From the NCBI RefSeq assembly GCF_014648075.1, contig NZ_BMQK01000005.1:186001-250000 (forward strand): DNA of 64,000 nt, read 5' to 3'. Source of the DNA: Streptomyces ruber (GTDB lineage Bacteria; Actinomycetota; Actinomycetes; Streptomycetales; Streptomycetaceae). The notes under the pieces are model-generated. The model was not told where the DNA came from. It made no database searches and worked only from the letters and a program-made list of their open reading frames with translations. Positions 48,605-56,755 of this stretch are shown here, one piece after another. The translations under genes were made by a program, and so were the position numbers. Every line of letters begins with the position of its first letter. Within the stretch, counting starts at the first letter, position 1.

Positions 48605-49945
48605 ATGCAGCCCAACACTCTGCTCGACGCCATCCTCGACGAAGCAGGGATCTCCCACGCGGGCCTCGCGGCCCATGTCAATCAGGCGGGACGGGCCCGC
48701 GGCCTGTCGCTCAGATACGAGCACACCGCCGTGGCGCGCTGGCTGAAGGGCCAGCGACCGCGCGGCCAGGTGCCCGACCTGATCTGCGAGGTGCTCGCGG
48801 CCCGGCTGCACCGTACCGTCACCCTCGACGACATCGGCCTCGGCGTGCCCGGCGAACCGGTCGCCGTGCACGGCTCCTCGCTGTCCGGCTTCGTCGAGCG
48901 CGCCACCGCCCTGTGGCGCTCCGACGAGCAGCAGCGCCCGCACATCCTCGGCGCCCCCGCCGTGACCGGGACCCCCGCGGTGATGCCCGTCTGGGAGTGG
49001 GAGAACCCGCCCGAGGACACGGACGTCTCGCGCGGCGGCCGGCACCGGGTCACGGGCGCCGACATCGAGATGCTGCGCGCCGCCCGCGCCCACTACGAGC
49101 AGCTCTACCGCAAGGCGGGCGGCATAGCGACCCGCACGCGCATCGTCGGCTTCCTCAACGCGGAGGCCGCACCCCTGCTGCGCGGCGGCTACACCGACGC
49201 CACCGGCCGCCAGCTGCACCGCGCCACCGGCGGGCTGGTCGCCGTCGCGGGCATCTGCGCGTACGACTCCGACGCCCACGGGCTCGCCCAGCGGTACTTC
49301 CACCAGGCCCTCAGGCTCGCCAAGGCCAGCGGGGACCGGGGGCTCGGGGGCTACGTGATCGCGCTGCTCGTCAACCAGTCGCTGTTCATGAAGGACTACC
49401 GGCAGGCCGTCGCCTTCGCCGAGGCCGCGCTGCGCGCCGCCGGCCGGCACATCACCCCGGCGCTCGCCTCCGACCTGTACGCGATGCAGGCGAAGGCGTA
49501 CGCGCACCTGGGCGACGGCAGCAGCGCGCTGTCCTGCATCCGGCGTGCCGAGCGGGCCGCCGAACGCATCCGGCGCGGGCACGAGCCGGACGAGACCGGC
49601 TATGTCCAGCCCGGCCTGGTCAACGTACAGGTGGCGGAGGCTCTGCTGAGCCTCGGCGATCTGAAGGCCGCCGCCGCGCACGCCGCCGCCGCGGTGGACA
49701 CGCCGGCGCACGACCGGGGCCGCGTGCACCGGCTCGCCATGCTCACCCAGATCGAGCTGCGCCAGGGCAACGCCGACAAGGCGGTGGTGACCGCCGTCCG
49801 GATGACCGAGCAGGCCCGCGGGATGGAGTCCCAGCGGCTGCGCGACAGACTGCGGGCGGTGCGCGAACACCTGGTCCGGAGCGGTTCCACGGGTACGGCC
49901 GAGGCCGCCGAGCTCATCGAGGGAGCACTGCGCGTACCGCTGTAG
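48605..49945 (+). CDS. NsdA-like TPR regulator
   Basis: A 446-residue protein resembling the Streptomyces NsdA/NsdB family of negative regulators of differentiation. The N-terminus (LDAILDEAGISHAGLAAHVN) is helix-turn-helix-like, but without clear DNA-binding proof; the C-terminal two thirds consists of TPR-like helical repeats (LASDLYAMQAKAYAHLGDG and GLVNVQVAEALLSLGDLKAA). Start ATG 48605 has GGGAGGG 4-10 bases upstream. The 232-bp gap upstream is relatively AT-rich (TATTAATC at 48,568) and likely contains its promoter. Confidence 0.82.
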   Translation: MQPNTLLDAILDEAGISHAGLAAHVNQAGRARGLSLRYEHTAVARWLKGQRPRGQVPDLICEVLAARLHRTVTLDDIGLGVPGEPVAVHGSSLSGFVERATALWRSDEQQRPHILGAPAVTGTPAVMPVWEWENPPEDTDVSRGGRHRVTGADIEMLRAARAHYEQLYRKAGGIATRTRIVGFLNAEAAPLLRGGYTDATGRQLHRATGGLVAVAGICAYDSDAHGLAQRYFHQALRLAKASGDRGLGGYVIALLVNQSLFMKDYRQAVAFAEAALRAAGRHITPALASDLYAMQAKAYAHLGDGSSALSCIRRAERAAERIRRGHEPDETGYVQPGLVNVQVAEALLSLGDLKAAAAHAAAAVDTPAHDRGRVHRLAMLTQIELRQGNADKAVVTAVRMTEQARGMESQRLRDRLRAVREHLVRSGSTGTAEAAELIEGALRVPL

Positions 49946-50179
49946 CGGGCCCCGTACCGGAACGCGTACCGGCGGTCGTCGGCACGCATCTCGCCACCCA
50001 CACCGGCGCGCACCCCGGCGCTCGTAGCGGTGAGCACCGCGCCCGCCCGGCGCGGAACCTGCGCACGCCCGGTCCGCCTCCCACGCCCCGCGCGCTCCCG
50101 CCGTGCGATCACTGCGCGCCTCAAGATGGGGAACTCCTGCTGCGATATTGCCCCTTACCCGTCGGAAGGTGGCAGAACC

Positions 50180-50725
50180 GTGCAGTGGACGAAACTAAAC
50201 GAACAAACTGTGTACGCGAATCGCTGGTTCAGCGTCAATCTCGCGGACGTCGAACTGCCGGACGGCCGGCATCTCGACCACTTCCTGATACGGCTGCGCC
50301 CCGTGGCCGTGGCGACCGTCGTCAACGAGGCCAACGAGGTGCTGCTGCTGTGGCGGCACCGTTTCATCACCGACAGCTGGGGGTGGGAGCTGGCCGCGGG
50401 CGTCGTCGAGGACGGCGAGGACATCGCCGGGGCGGCGGCCCGCGAACTGGAGGAGGAGACCGGCTGGCGGCCGGGACCCCTGCGTCACCTGATGAGCGTC
50501 GAGCCCTCCAACGGGCTCACCGACGCCCGGCACCACATCTACTGGGCCGACGAGGGAGAGTATGTCGGCCACCCCGTGGACGACTTCGAGTCCGACCGCC
50601 GGGAATGGGTTCCCCTCAAACTCGTTCCCGACATGGTCGCCCGCGGTGAGGTCCCGGCCGCCAACATGGCGGCCGCCCTGCTCCTCCTGCACCATCTCAG
50701 GCTCGGGCAGGACGCCAGGCCCTGA
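50180..50725 (+). CDS. NUDIX hydrolase
   Basis: A 181-residue NUDIX protein with the box G-x5-E-x7-R-E-x2-E-E-x-G (GVVEDGEDIAGAAARELEEE then TGW). The layout is that of ADP-ribose-pyrophosphatase-like enzymes (E-P-S-N-G-L-T-D downstream). It should hydrolyse a nucleoside diphosphate linked to another moiety. Start GTG 50180 has GGAAGGTGG upstream. It is convergent with the small membrane protein gene, 23 bp apart. Confidence 0.9.
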   Translation: MQWTKLNEQTVYANRWFSVNLADVELPDGRHLDHFLIRLRPVAVATVVNEANEVLLLWRHRFITDSWGWELAAGVVEDGEDIAGAAARELEEETGWRPGPLRHLMSVEPSNGLTDARHHIYWADEGEYVGHPVDDFESDRREWVPLKLVPDMVARGEVPAANMAAALLLLHHLRLGQDARP

Positions 50726-50748
50726 TCAGCTGTCGGCGTCCGGTCGCA

Positions 50749-51006
50749 TCAGCGGCCCAGAGCCTGCCAGATCGCCACGACGAGCGCGCCCACGGTCGCG
50801 AGCGCCGCCACGGTGGGCAACGGCCAGCGGGTGTGTTCCAGGGCGACGATCCGTGCGTTCAGCTCGTCGATCTCCTTGGCGTTCTGTTCGGCACGGTGAC
50901 TGAGCAGCGCGAGCCCTCCCTCGACGTGGGCGTGTCCCACGTCGAGGCGTCGGCGTAAGTCCGCGAGTTCGCCCTTGACCACGGGCTGCTCAAGATCGGT
51001 GGCCAC
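50749..51006 (-). CDS. Small tail-anchored coiled-coil membrane protein
   Basis: An 85-residue protein: a coiled-coil-forming N-terminal part (ELADLRRRLDVGHAHVEGGL to AKEIDELNARIVALEH) and a C-terminal span (LPTVAALATVGALVVAIWQA). No known family. GTG 51006 was chosen because GAGGAG sits 7 bases upstream; an open frame extends to 51168 but its start lacks a ribosome binding site and runs across the terminator region. Function unknown. Confidence 0.75.
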   Translation of the reverse strand: MATDLEQPVVKGELADLRRRLDVGHAHVEGGLALLSHRAEQNAKEIDELNARIVALEHTRWPLPTVAALATVGALVVAIWQALGR

Positions 51007-51135
51007 TTGCCAGCTCCTCTCTGTAGTCGGCCATCGGTTCGATGCGCACTCACAGTGAAACCGCCCGGTGGGCATGTGGGGAAGGTGTGTGGGGGATGTC
51101 TGCGTGCCCGGTGCGCACACGGTGTGTGAATGGAA

Positions 51136-51167
51136 TGGGCCCGGCACTCGTCCGAGTGCCGGGCCCA
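51136..51167 (-). terminator. Hairpin terminator of the 3-hydroxyacyl-CoA dehydrogenase gene
   Basis: TGGGCCCGGCACTCG (51136-51150) and its exact 15-bp complement (51153-51167) lie 33 bp beyond the stop of the minus-strand dehydrogenase. Confidence 0.85.
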
Positions 51168-51199
51168 CGCGGCCGGAGCCTCACGCTCAGTGAGAACGA

Positions 51200-52060
51200 T
51201 CAGGGGTACACGTAGAAGCCGGACCCCGTCTTGCGGCCGAGGCGGCCGGCGTCGACCATGCGCTGGAGCAGCGGCGGAGCGGCGTACAGCGGCTCCTTGT
51301 ACTCGTCGAACATGCTCTGCGCGATCGAGGCCACGGTGTCCAGACCGATCAGGTCGGCCAGCTTCAGCGGTCCCATCGGGTGGGCGCAGCCCAGCTCCAT
51401 GCCGTTGTCGATGTCCTCGCGGCCGGCGATGCCCGACTCGAACATCCGGATCGCGGAGAGCAGGTACGGGATCAGCAGGGCGTTGACCACGAAGCCGGAC
51501 CGGTCCTGCGCGCGGATCGCGTGCTTGCCCAGGACCTTCTCGGCGAACAGCTGGGCCCGGCTGAGCGTGCCCTCGGAGGTGGTGAGCGCCGGGATCAGCT
51601 CGACCAGCCGCTGCACGGGCGCCGGGTTGAAGAAGTGGATGCCGATCACCTGGTCCGGGCGCGAGGTGGCGACGGCCAGCTTGACCAGGGGGATCGAGGA
51701 GGTGTTGGAGGCGAGGATGGCGTCCGGGCGGGTCACCACCTGGTCCAGCACCTGGAAGATCTCCGTCTTCACCTGCTCGTTCTCGACGACGGCCTCGATC
51801 ACCAGGTCGCGGTCGCCGAACTCGCCGAGGTCGGTGGTGAAGCCCAGCCGGGCCTGGGCGGCGTCGCGCTCCTCCTCCGTGAGCTTGCCGCGTTCGGCCG
51901 CCCTGGACAGGGAGTTGTACAACCGGGTGCGGCCGATCTCCAGGGCCTCGCCGGTGGTCTCGGCGACCTTCACGTCCAGGCCGGACCGGGCGCACACCTC
52001 GGCGATGCCCGCTCCCATCTGGCCGCAGCCGACCACTCCGACGCGTTCGATGTCGGTCAC
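51200..52060 (-). CDS. 3-hydroxybutyryl-CoA (3-hydroxyacyl-CoA) dehydrogenase
   Basis: A 286-residue stand-alone enzyme. The N-terminal Rossmann fold has VGVVGCGQMGAGIAEVCARS; SNTSSIPL and GIHFFNPAPVQRLVEL carry the catalytic Ser and His; the C-terminal domain includes DRSGFVVNALLIPYLLSAIR and closes with GRKTGSGFYVYP. It oxidises 3-hydroxyacyl-CoA with NAD, in fatty acid breakdown or butyryl-CoA formation. Start GTG 52060 has AAGGGA upstream. Confidence 0.95.
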   Translation of the reverse strand: MTDIERVGVVGCGQMGAGIAEVCARSGLDVKVAETTGEALEIGRTRLYNSLSRAAERGKLTEEERDAAQARLGFTTDLGEFGDRDLVIEAVVENEQVKTEIFQVLDQVVTRPDAILASNTSSIPLVKLAVATSRPDQVIGIHFFNPAPVQRLVELIPALTTSEGTLSRAQLFAEKVLGKHAIRAQDRSGFVVNALLIPYLLSAIRMFESGIAGREDIDNGMELGCAHPMGPLKLADLIGLDTVASIAQSMFDEYKEPLYAAPPLLQRMVDAGRLGRKTGSGFYVYP

Positions 52061-52244
52061 ATCGTCCCTTTCACTGGTCTACGGGCTGTCGGTCTGTCGC
52101 AGGATTCTTCCGTGGTCCGTGCCTGCGCCGAACCTGCACGTTACCCGCGGCGCGAGGTGAGTGGTTTTCGGGGTGGTGCGTGGCAGGCTGACCACCGACA
52201 CGTCCCGCTACCGGGCGGGCACCAGGTGTTGCGGAGGTGTGGGG

Positions 52245-53498
52245 ATGAGGCGGATGTCACGGCGGCTGTTCGCCGCCACGGTGCTCGGCGGGCTCGTCAC
52301 GGCGGGGGACGCTTCCGCCTGGAGCGCGTCCGCGCGGAGCGGGGCGGCCGGGCCGGGGCGCAGGGCGGCCGAGGGAGAGATGCGCGGGGTGTGGGTCGCG
52401 ACCGTCGCCAACCGTGACTGGCCCTCCCGTGCGGGCCTGTCCGCGGACGCACAGCGCGCGGAGCTCCTGGAGATCCTCGACCTGGCCGCGGAGCGCCGGC
52501 TCAACTCGGTGATGTTCCAGGTCCGCCCCGCGGCCGACGCGCTGTGGCCGTCGCCGTACGAGCCCTGGTCGCAGTACCTCACCGGCACCCAGGGCAAGGA
52601 CCCGGGCTGGGACCCGCTGGGCACGGCGGTCACGGAGGCGCACCGGCGGGGGCTCCAGCTGCACGCCTGGTTCAACCCGTACCGGGTGGCCGGGCACACC
52701 GACCCGGAGCGGCTGGCGGCCACGCACCCCGTCCGGAGGAACCCGGACTGGGCCGTCGCGTACGGCGGGAAGCTGTACTACGACCCGGGCCTCCCCGAGG
52801 TGCGCGCCTTCGTGCAGAAGGCGATGCTCGACGCGGTGCGCCGCTACCCCGTCGACGCCGTGCACTTCGACGACTACTTCTACCCGTACCCCGTCTCCGG
52901 CCAGACCTTCGACGACGACGCGGCGTACCGGGCGCACGGCGGGGCCTTCGCGGACCGGGCTGCCTGGCGGCGCGACAACATCGACAGGCTGGTGCGCGAG
53001 ATGGCGGACCAGATCAAGCGGGTCCGGCCGGGCACCCAGTTCGGGATCAGCCCCTTCGGGGTGTGGCGCAACGCAGCGACCGACCCGGAGGGCTCGGACA
53101 CGCGCGCGGGCGTGCAGACCTACGACGACCTGTACGCGGACACCCGTAAGTGGGTCCGGGAGAACTGGATCGACTACGTCTGCCCGCAGCTCTACTGGAA
53201 CATCGGTTTCGGGGCGGCCGACTACGCGAAGCTGCTGCCCTGGTGGTCGGAGGTGGCCGGGGGCAGCGGGACCCGGCTGTACGTGGGCGAGGCGCTGTAC
53301 AAGGCGGGCGACCCGGCTCAGCCGGAGGCCTGGCAGGACCCGGCGGAGCTCTCCCGGCACCTCACCCTGGCCGACGGCCATCCGCAGGTGCGCGGACACG
53401 TGTTCTTCGCGGCCAAGGAGGTCGCGCAGGACCGGATCGGCGCGATGGCGCGGGTGGCCGCCGACCACTACCGGGAGCCGGCGAACCCGCCCGGGTGA
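52245..53498 (+). CDS. Tat-exported glycosidase-like protein (GHL10 family)
   Basis: A 417-residue protein with a twin-arginine signal (SRRLFAATVLGGLVTAG) and a GHL10/DUF187-type TIM barrel: GVWVATVANRDWPS opens the domain, HAWFNPYRVAG and DAVHFDDYFYPYP carry likely substrate-site residues, and CPQLYWNIGF closes it. It is probably a cell-wall or polysaccharide hydrolase acting outside the cell. Start ATG 52245 has GGAGGTGTGGGG upstream. Confidence 0.9.
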   Translation: MRRMSRRLFAATVLGGLVTAGDASAWSASARSGAAGPGRRAAEGEMRGVWVATVANRDWPSRAGLSADAQRAELLEILDLAAERRLNSVMFQVRPAADALWPSPYEPWSQYLTGTQGKDPGWDPLGTAVTEAHRRGLQLHAWFNPYRVAGHTDPERLAATHPVRRNPDWAVAYGGKLYYDPGLPEVRAFVQKAMLDAVRRYPVDAVHFDDYFYPYPVSGQTFDDDAAYRAHGGAFADRAAWRRDNIDRLVREMADQIKRVRPGTQFGISPFGVWRNAATDPEGSDTRAGVQTYDDLYADTRKWVRENWIDYVCPQLYWNIGFGAADYAKLLPWWSEVAGGSGTRLYVGEALYKAGDPAQPEAWQDPAELSRHLTLADGHPQVRGHVFFAAKEVAQDRIGAMARVAADHYREPANPPG

Positions 53499-53521
53499 GG
53501 TGCCGGGGACCCGGCCGGGTG

Positions 53522-53719
53522 TTACATGGTCGGCTCCTGGCGGGGCTGGACGACCGTGTCGGGACCCGGCGACATGAGGGTCTCGTGGCCGTCCTCGAAG
53601 CGGACCCGGTACGGCGGGGTGCCGTCCGGCCCCAGGACCTCGACGACCTCCGCGGTCCTGTCGTTCTGCCCGACGATCCTGCCGTGCACGAGCAGGATGT
53701 CACCTACGGTTGCGTGCAT
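53522..53719 (-). CDS. DUF1918 protein
   Basis: A 65-residue DUF1918 protein, starting MHATVGDILLVHGRIVGQND and containing the PPYRVRFEDGHETL core that defines the family. An SH3-like small barrel is predicted for the family; function unknown. Start ATG 53719 has GAGGAGG upstream; the open frame continues to 53788 but the extra residues are not family-like. Confidence 0.92.
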   Translation of the reverse strand: MHATVGDILLVHGRIVGQNDRTAEVVEVLGPDGTPPYRVRFEDGHETLMSPGPDTVVQPRQEPTM

Positions 53720-53804
53720 CGGGAAGGCCTCCTCGTAACGAACGGGGGTGGCGGTCCGTGGCTGCCAGTCTAGGGCGGACGGCTCCACCGGGAACCCTTG
53801 GTGG

Positions 53805-54722
53805 TCAGCTCCGCGCTCGTTGCGTGACCGCGATGCAGACCAGTACGGCGGCGGCTGTCAGCGGTGCCGCCAGGGTGAGCCGTTCGCCGAGGAGCAGCAC
53901 CGACCACACCAGTGTGAGCAGGGGCTGCGCGAGCTGCAACTGGCTGGCCCGCGGAATGCCGATCACGGCCATGCCCCGGTACCAGACGACCAGCCCGAGG
54001 AACTGGGAGCCCAGGGCGACCCACAGCAGCCCGGTCACGCTGTGCGCGGTCAGCGCGACCGGCTCGTGCGCCAGCGCCAGCAGCGCGCCCGGCAGCGTGA
54101 GCGGCAGGCACAGCACCAGCGCCCAGCCGATCACCTGCCAGCCGGGCATGACCCGGGCCAGCCGGCCGCCCTCCGTGTAGCCCGCCGCGCACACCACCAG
54201 GGCCCCGAACAGGTACAGGTCCGCCGTCGAGAGGGCACCGCCGCTCTGCCCCACGGTGAACGCCAGCACGGCGCCCGCGCCCACCAGGGCCGCCGCCCAG
54301 AAGGTCCGCGAGGGGCGCGAGCCGATGCGCAGCGCCGAGAAGACCGCGGTGGTCAGCGGGAGCAGGCCCACGACGACGGCGGCGTGCGCGGTGGTCGACG
54401 TCTGCAGGGCGAGGGTGGTGAGCAGCGGGAACCCGAGGACCACGCCGACACCGACGACGGCGAGACCGGCCCAGTGGCGGCGGTCCGGGAGGGGCACCCT
54501 CAGGAACAGCAGGCAGCCGCCCGCGACGACGGCCGCGAGGACGCTGCGCGTCGCCGTCAGCGACCAGGGTCCGAAGCCTTCCAGGCCCCACGCGGTGGCG
54601 GGAAAGGTGAGGGAGAAGGCGAGGACGCCCAGGGCGGCCTGGAGGGTGCCGAGGCCCGGCCGCTCGCCGCCGGTGGCGACTGTTATCGAGGGTGAGGCGG
54701 TAGCGCTACTCTGTGCTGTCAT
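53805..54722 (-). CDS. EamA/DMT-family transporter
   Basis: A 305-residue, ten-span drug/metabolite transporter with two EamA repeats (about 28-150 and 165-300). The substrate is unknown. Its ATG (54722-54720) overlaps the ATG of the divergent MocR-type gene (54721-54723), so the two are almost certainly a regulator-transporter pair. TACGCT on the minus strand, about 6 nt before the start codon, would give a leaderless mRNA. Confidence 0.9.
   Translation of the reverse strand: MTAQSSATASPSITVATGGERPGLGTLQAALGVLAFSLTFPATAWGLEGFGPWSLTATRSVLAAVVAGGCLLFLRVPLPDRRHWAGLAVVGVGVVLGFPLLTTLALQTSTTAHAAVVVGLLPLTTAVFSALRIGSRPSRTFWAAALVGAGAVLAFTVGQSGGALSTADLYLFGALVVCAAGYTEGGRLARVMPGWQVIGWALVLCLPLTLPGALLALAHEPVALTAHSVTGLLWVALGSQFLGLVVWYRGMAVIGIPRASQLQLAQPLLTLVWSVLLLGERLTLAAPLTAAAVLVCIAVTQRARS
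54700..54709. promoter_or_regulatory. Palindrome at the MocR/EamA start-codon overlap
   Basis: GTAGCGCTAC is a perfect 10-bp palindrome 12 bp before the MocR start and inside the EamA coding region. A second GTAGC follows 31 bp later (54,731-54,735), inside the MocR coding region. The pair could be half-sites for the MocR regulator. TACTCT at 54,707-54,712 fits a -10 for a leaderless MocR transcript. Confidence 0.45.
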
Positions 54723-56154
54723 GCATGAGCGTAGCAGTGTCGGGGAACTGGCCGATCGGCTGCGGAGCGAACTGGACCGCTACTCACCCGGTGAGAAGCT
54801 GCCGTCGAGCCGGGCCCTCGTCGAACGGTTCCGGGTGAGCCCGGTGACCGTGTCGCGCGCGCTGGCGCGGCTGGCCGCCGACGGGCTGGTGGTCACCCGT
54901 CCCGGCGCCGGCGCGTTCCGCGCACGGCCGCGCACCACCGTCGCGGCCGCCGGGGACACCTCCTGGCAGGAGGTGGCGCTCAGCGCGGACGGCGCCGCCG
55001 ACCTCGTACCCCGCTCGGTGGACGCCTCCGGCGTGGTGGTCTCGCTGGCGGCTCCGCCGCCCGGTGTGATCGAGCTCAGCGGCGGCTATCTGCACTCCTC
55101 GCTCCAGCCCGAGCAGGCGATGGCGGCGGCGCTGTCGCGGGCCGGGCGCCGGCCCGGCGCCTGGGGGCGCCCGCCCATGGAGGGGCTGCCGGACCTGCGC
55201 GAGTGGTTCGCCCGGGAGATCGGCGGCGCCGTCACCGCCGCCGAGGTGCTCGTCACGGCCGGCGGCCAGTCCGCGCTCACCACCGCGCTGCGGGCCCTCG
55301 CCCCGCCCGGCGCCCCGGTGCTCGTCGAGTCGCCCACCTACCCGGGCATGCTCGCGATCGCCCGGGCCGCGGGGCTGCGGCCCGTTCCGGTGCCCGTCGA
55401 CGCGGACGGGGTACGGCCCGCCCTGCTCGCCGACGCGTTCCGGGCGACCGGCGCGCGGGTCTTCGTCTGCCAGCCCCTCTTCCAGAACCCGACGGGCGCG
55501 GTGCTCGCGGCCGGGCGGCGGGGCGAGGTGCTGCGCATCGCGCGGGAGGCGGGGGCCTTCGTGGTCGAGGACGACTTCGTACGGCGGCTGGTGCACGAGG
55601 ACGCCGGGCCGCTGCCGCGCCCGCTGGCGGCCGAGGACCCCGACGGGGTGGTCGTCCACGTGTGCTCGCTCACCAAGGCGACCTCGCCCAGCTTCCGGGT
55701 CGGGGCGCTCGCGGCCCGGGGGCCGGTGCTGGAGCGGCTGCGGGCCATCCAGGTCGTCGACACCTTCTTCGTGCCGCGCCCGCTCCAGGAGGCGGCGCTC
55801 GAACTCGTGGGATCGCCGGCGTGGGCGCGCCATCTCCGGACGGTCGCGCGGGAGTTGCGGCTGCGCAGGGACGCGATGGCGTCCGCGCTGCGGCGCGAGC
55901 TCCCCGCGTACGCCCTGCCGCACATCCCGTCCGGCGGGTACCACCTGTGGCTCCGGCTGCCCGACGGCACGGCCGAGCAGCCGGTCGTGGCGGGCGCCCT
56001 GCGCGCCGGAGTGGCGGTCATGGCCGGCCGCCCCTACTTCGCCGCCGAACCGCCGGCCGCCCACATCCGGCTGAGCTACGCGGCGGTCGCGGGAGCGGGG
56101 GAGATCGCGGAGGGGGTGCGGCGGCTGCGCACGGCGGCCCGCGAAGCGGTGTGA
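54721..56154 (+). CDS. MocR-type regulator (GntR DNA-binding plus aminotransferase domain)
   Basis: A 477-residue fusion: N-terminal GntR winged helix (about 8-65, LPSSRALVERFRVSPVTVSR) and a C-terminal fold-type I aminotransferase-like domain. The PLP-binding Lys is in VHVCSLTKATSPSFRVG. MocR proteins use PLP or its adducts as signals and often control vitamin B6 or amino-acid metabolism. ATG 54721 overlaps the divergent transporter start. The likely target is that transporter, by position. Confidence 0.9.
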   Translation: MHERSSVGELADRLRSELDRYSPGEKLPSSRALVERFRVSPVTVSRALARLAADGLVVTRPGAGAFRARPRTTVAAAGDTSWQEVALSADGAADLVPRSVDASGVVVSLAAPPPGVIELSGGYLHSSLQPEQAMAAALSRAGRRPGAWGRPPMEGLPDLREWFAREIGGAVTAAEVLVTAGGQSALTTALRALAPPGAPVLVESPTYPGMLAIARAAGLRPVPVPVDADGVRPALLADAFRATGARVFVCQPLFQNPTGAVLAAGRRGEVLRIAREAGAFVVEDDFVRRLVHEDAGPLPRPLAAEDPDGVVVHVCSLTKATSPSFRVGALAARGPVLERLRAIQVVDTFFVPRPLQEAALELVGSPAWARHLRTVARELRLRRDAMASALRRELPAYALPHIPSGGYHLWLRLPDGTAEQPVVAGALRAGVAVMAGRPYFAAEPPAAHIRLSYAAVAGAGEIAEGVRRLRTAAREAV

Positions 56155-56176
56155 CGCGGCCCCGCGGGCCGGGTGC

Positions 56177-56626
56177 TCAGGACCCGTCCAGCCGTGTGTA
56201 GTCCGTCGTCAGCAGCAGGTCCTTGGCCGGGCCGCCCACGCGCCAGACCGTGCGCCAGCGGTCCGCGTCGTACACCGTGAACTCGCCCCGGTAGAGGTCG
56301 GCCGAGCACGGGTGGTCCGTGATCCAGTGGCCGGACGTGAGGTCGAGGTCGTGGAAGGGGCGGCCGTCGGCGAACCGTACGTCGGCGGTGCCCGGGGCCT
56401 CGCCCGGCAGGAAGCGCAGCGTCCGCTCGGCGGGCCGCGCGACGCCCCGCCAGACGAAGGTGCCGGACTCCCGGTGCAGCAGCCCGCCACCGTCCAGCGC
56501 CTCGAACGCGGTCGTCCCCGAGAAATCGCCCTCGTCGCCCGACGACAGGTCCCGCACCGACCGCCGCACGCGCCAGCTCCCGGCGAGATGCGCCAGCACG
56601 TCCTCGACCGGCCAGAACTCACCCAT
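56177..56626 (-). CDS. DUF6314 protein
   Basis: A 149-residue protein with the core of the DUF6314 family: LAGSWRVRRSVRD at the N-terminus, then FLPGEAPGTADVRFADGRPF and YRGEFTVYDADRWRTVWRV, a lipocalin-like sheet pattern. Function unknown. ATG 56626 with GGGGAGAG upstream was chosen over ATG 56665. Convergent with the MocR gene. Confidence 0.82.
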   Translation of the reverse strand: MGEFWPVEDVLAHLAGSWRVRRSVRDLSSGDEGDFSGTTAFEALDGGGLLHRESGTFVWRGVARPAERTLRFLPGEAPGTADVRFADGRPFHDLDLTSGHWITDHPCSADLYRGEFTVYDADRWRTVWRVGGPAKDLLLTTDYTRLDGS

Positions 56627-56664
56627 CAGCTCTCTCCCCGTCCCTTCCGTCGTCGCACGACCCA

Positions 56665-56693
56665 TTGACGCCCTTCGGCCCCCTCCCTATCTT
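56665..56693 (+). promoter_or_regulatory. Promoter of the arabinofuranosidase gene
   Basis: TTGACG (56,665-56,670), 17-nt spacer, TATCTT (56,688-56,693): a good sigma-70-type (HrdB) promoter. The start site would fall near 56,700, before the palindrome at 56,717-56,730. Confidence 0.65.
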
Positions 56694-56716
56694 GCCGTTC
56701 GAAGTGCTGACAGATG

Positions 56717-56730
56717 TTCGATATATCGAA
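56717..56730. promoter_or_regulatory. Operator-like palindrome of the arabinofuranosidase gene
   Basis: TTCGATATATCGAA is a perfect 14-bp palindrome, strikingly AT-rich for this genome, located between the predicted transcription start and the start codon. Its position suits a repressor of a sugar-responsive family. Confidence 0.6.
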
Positions 56731-56755
56731 TAATTCACCGAACCGCGGAGTATCC

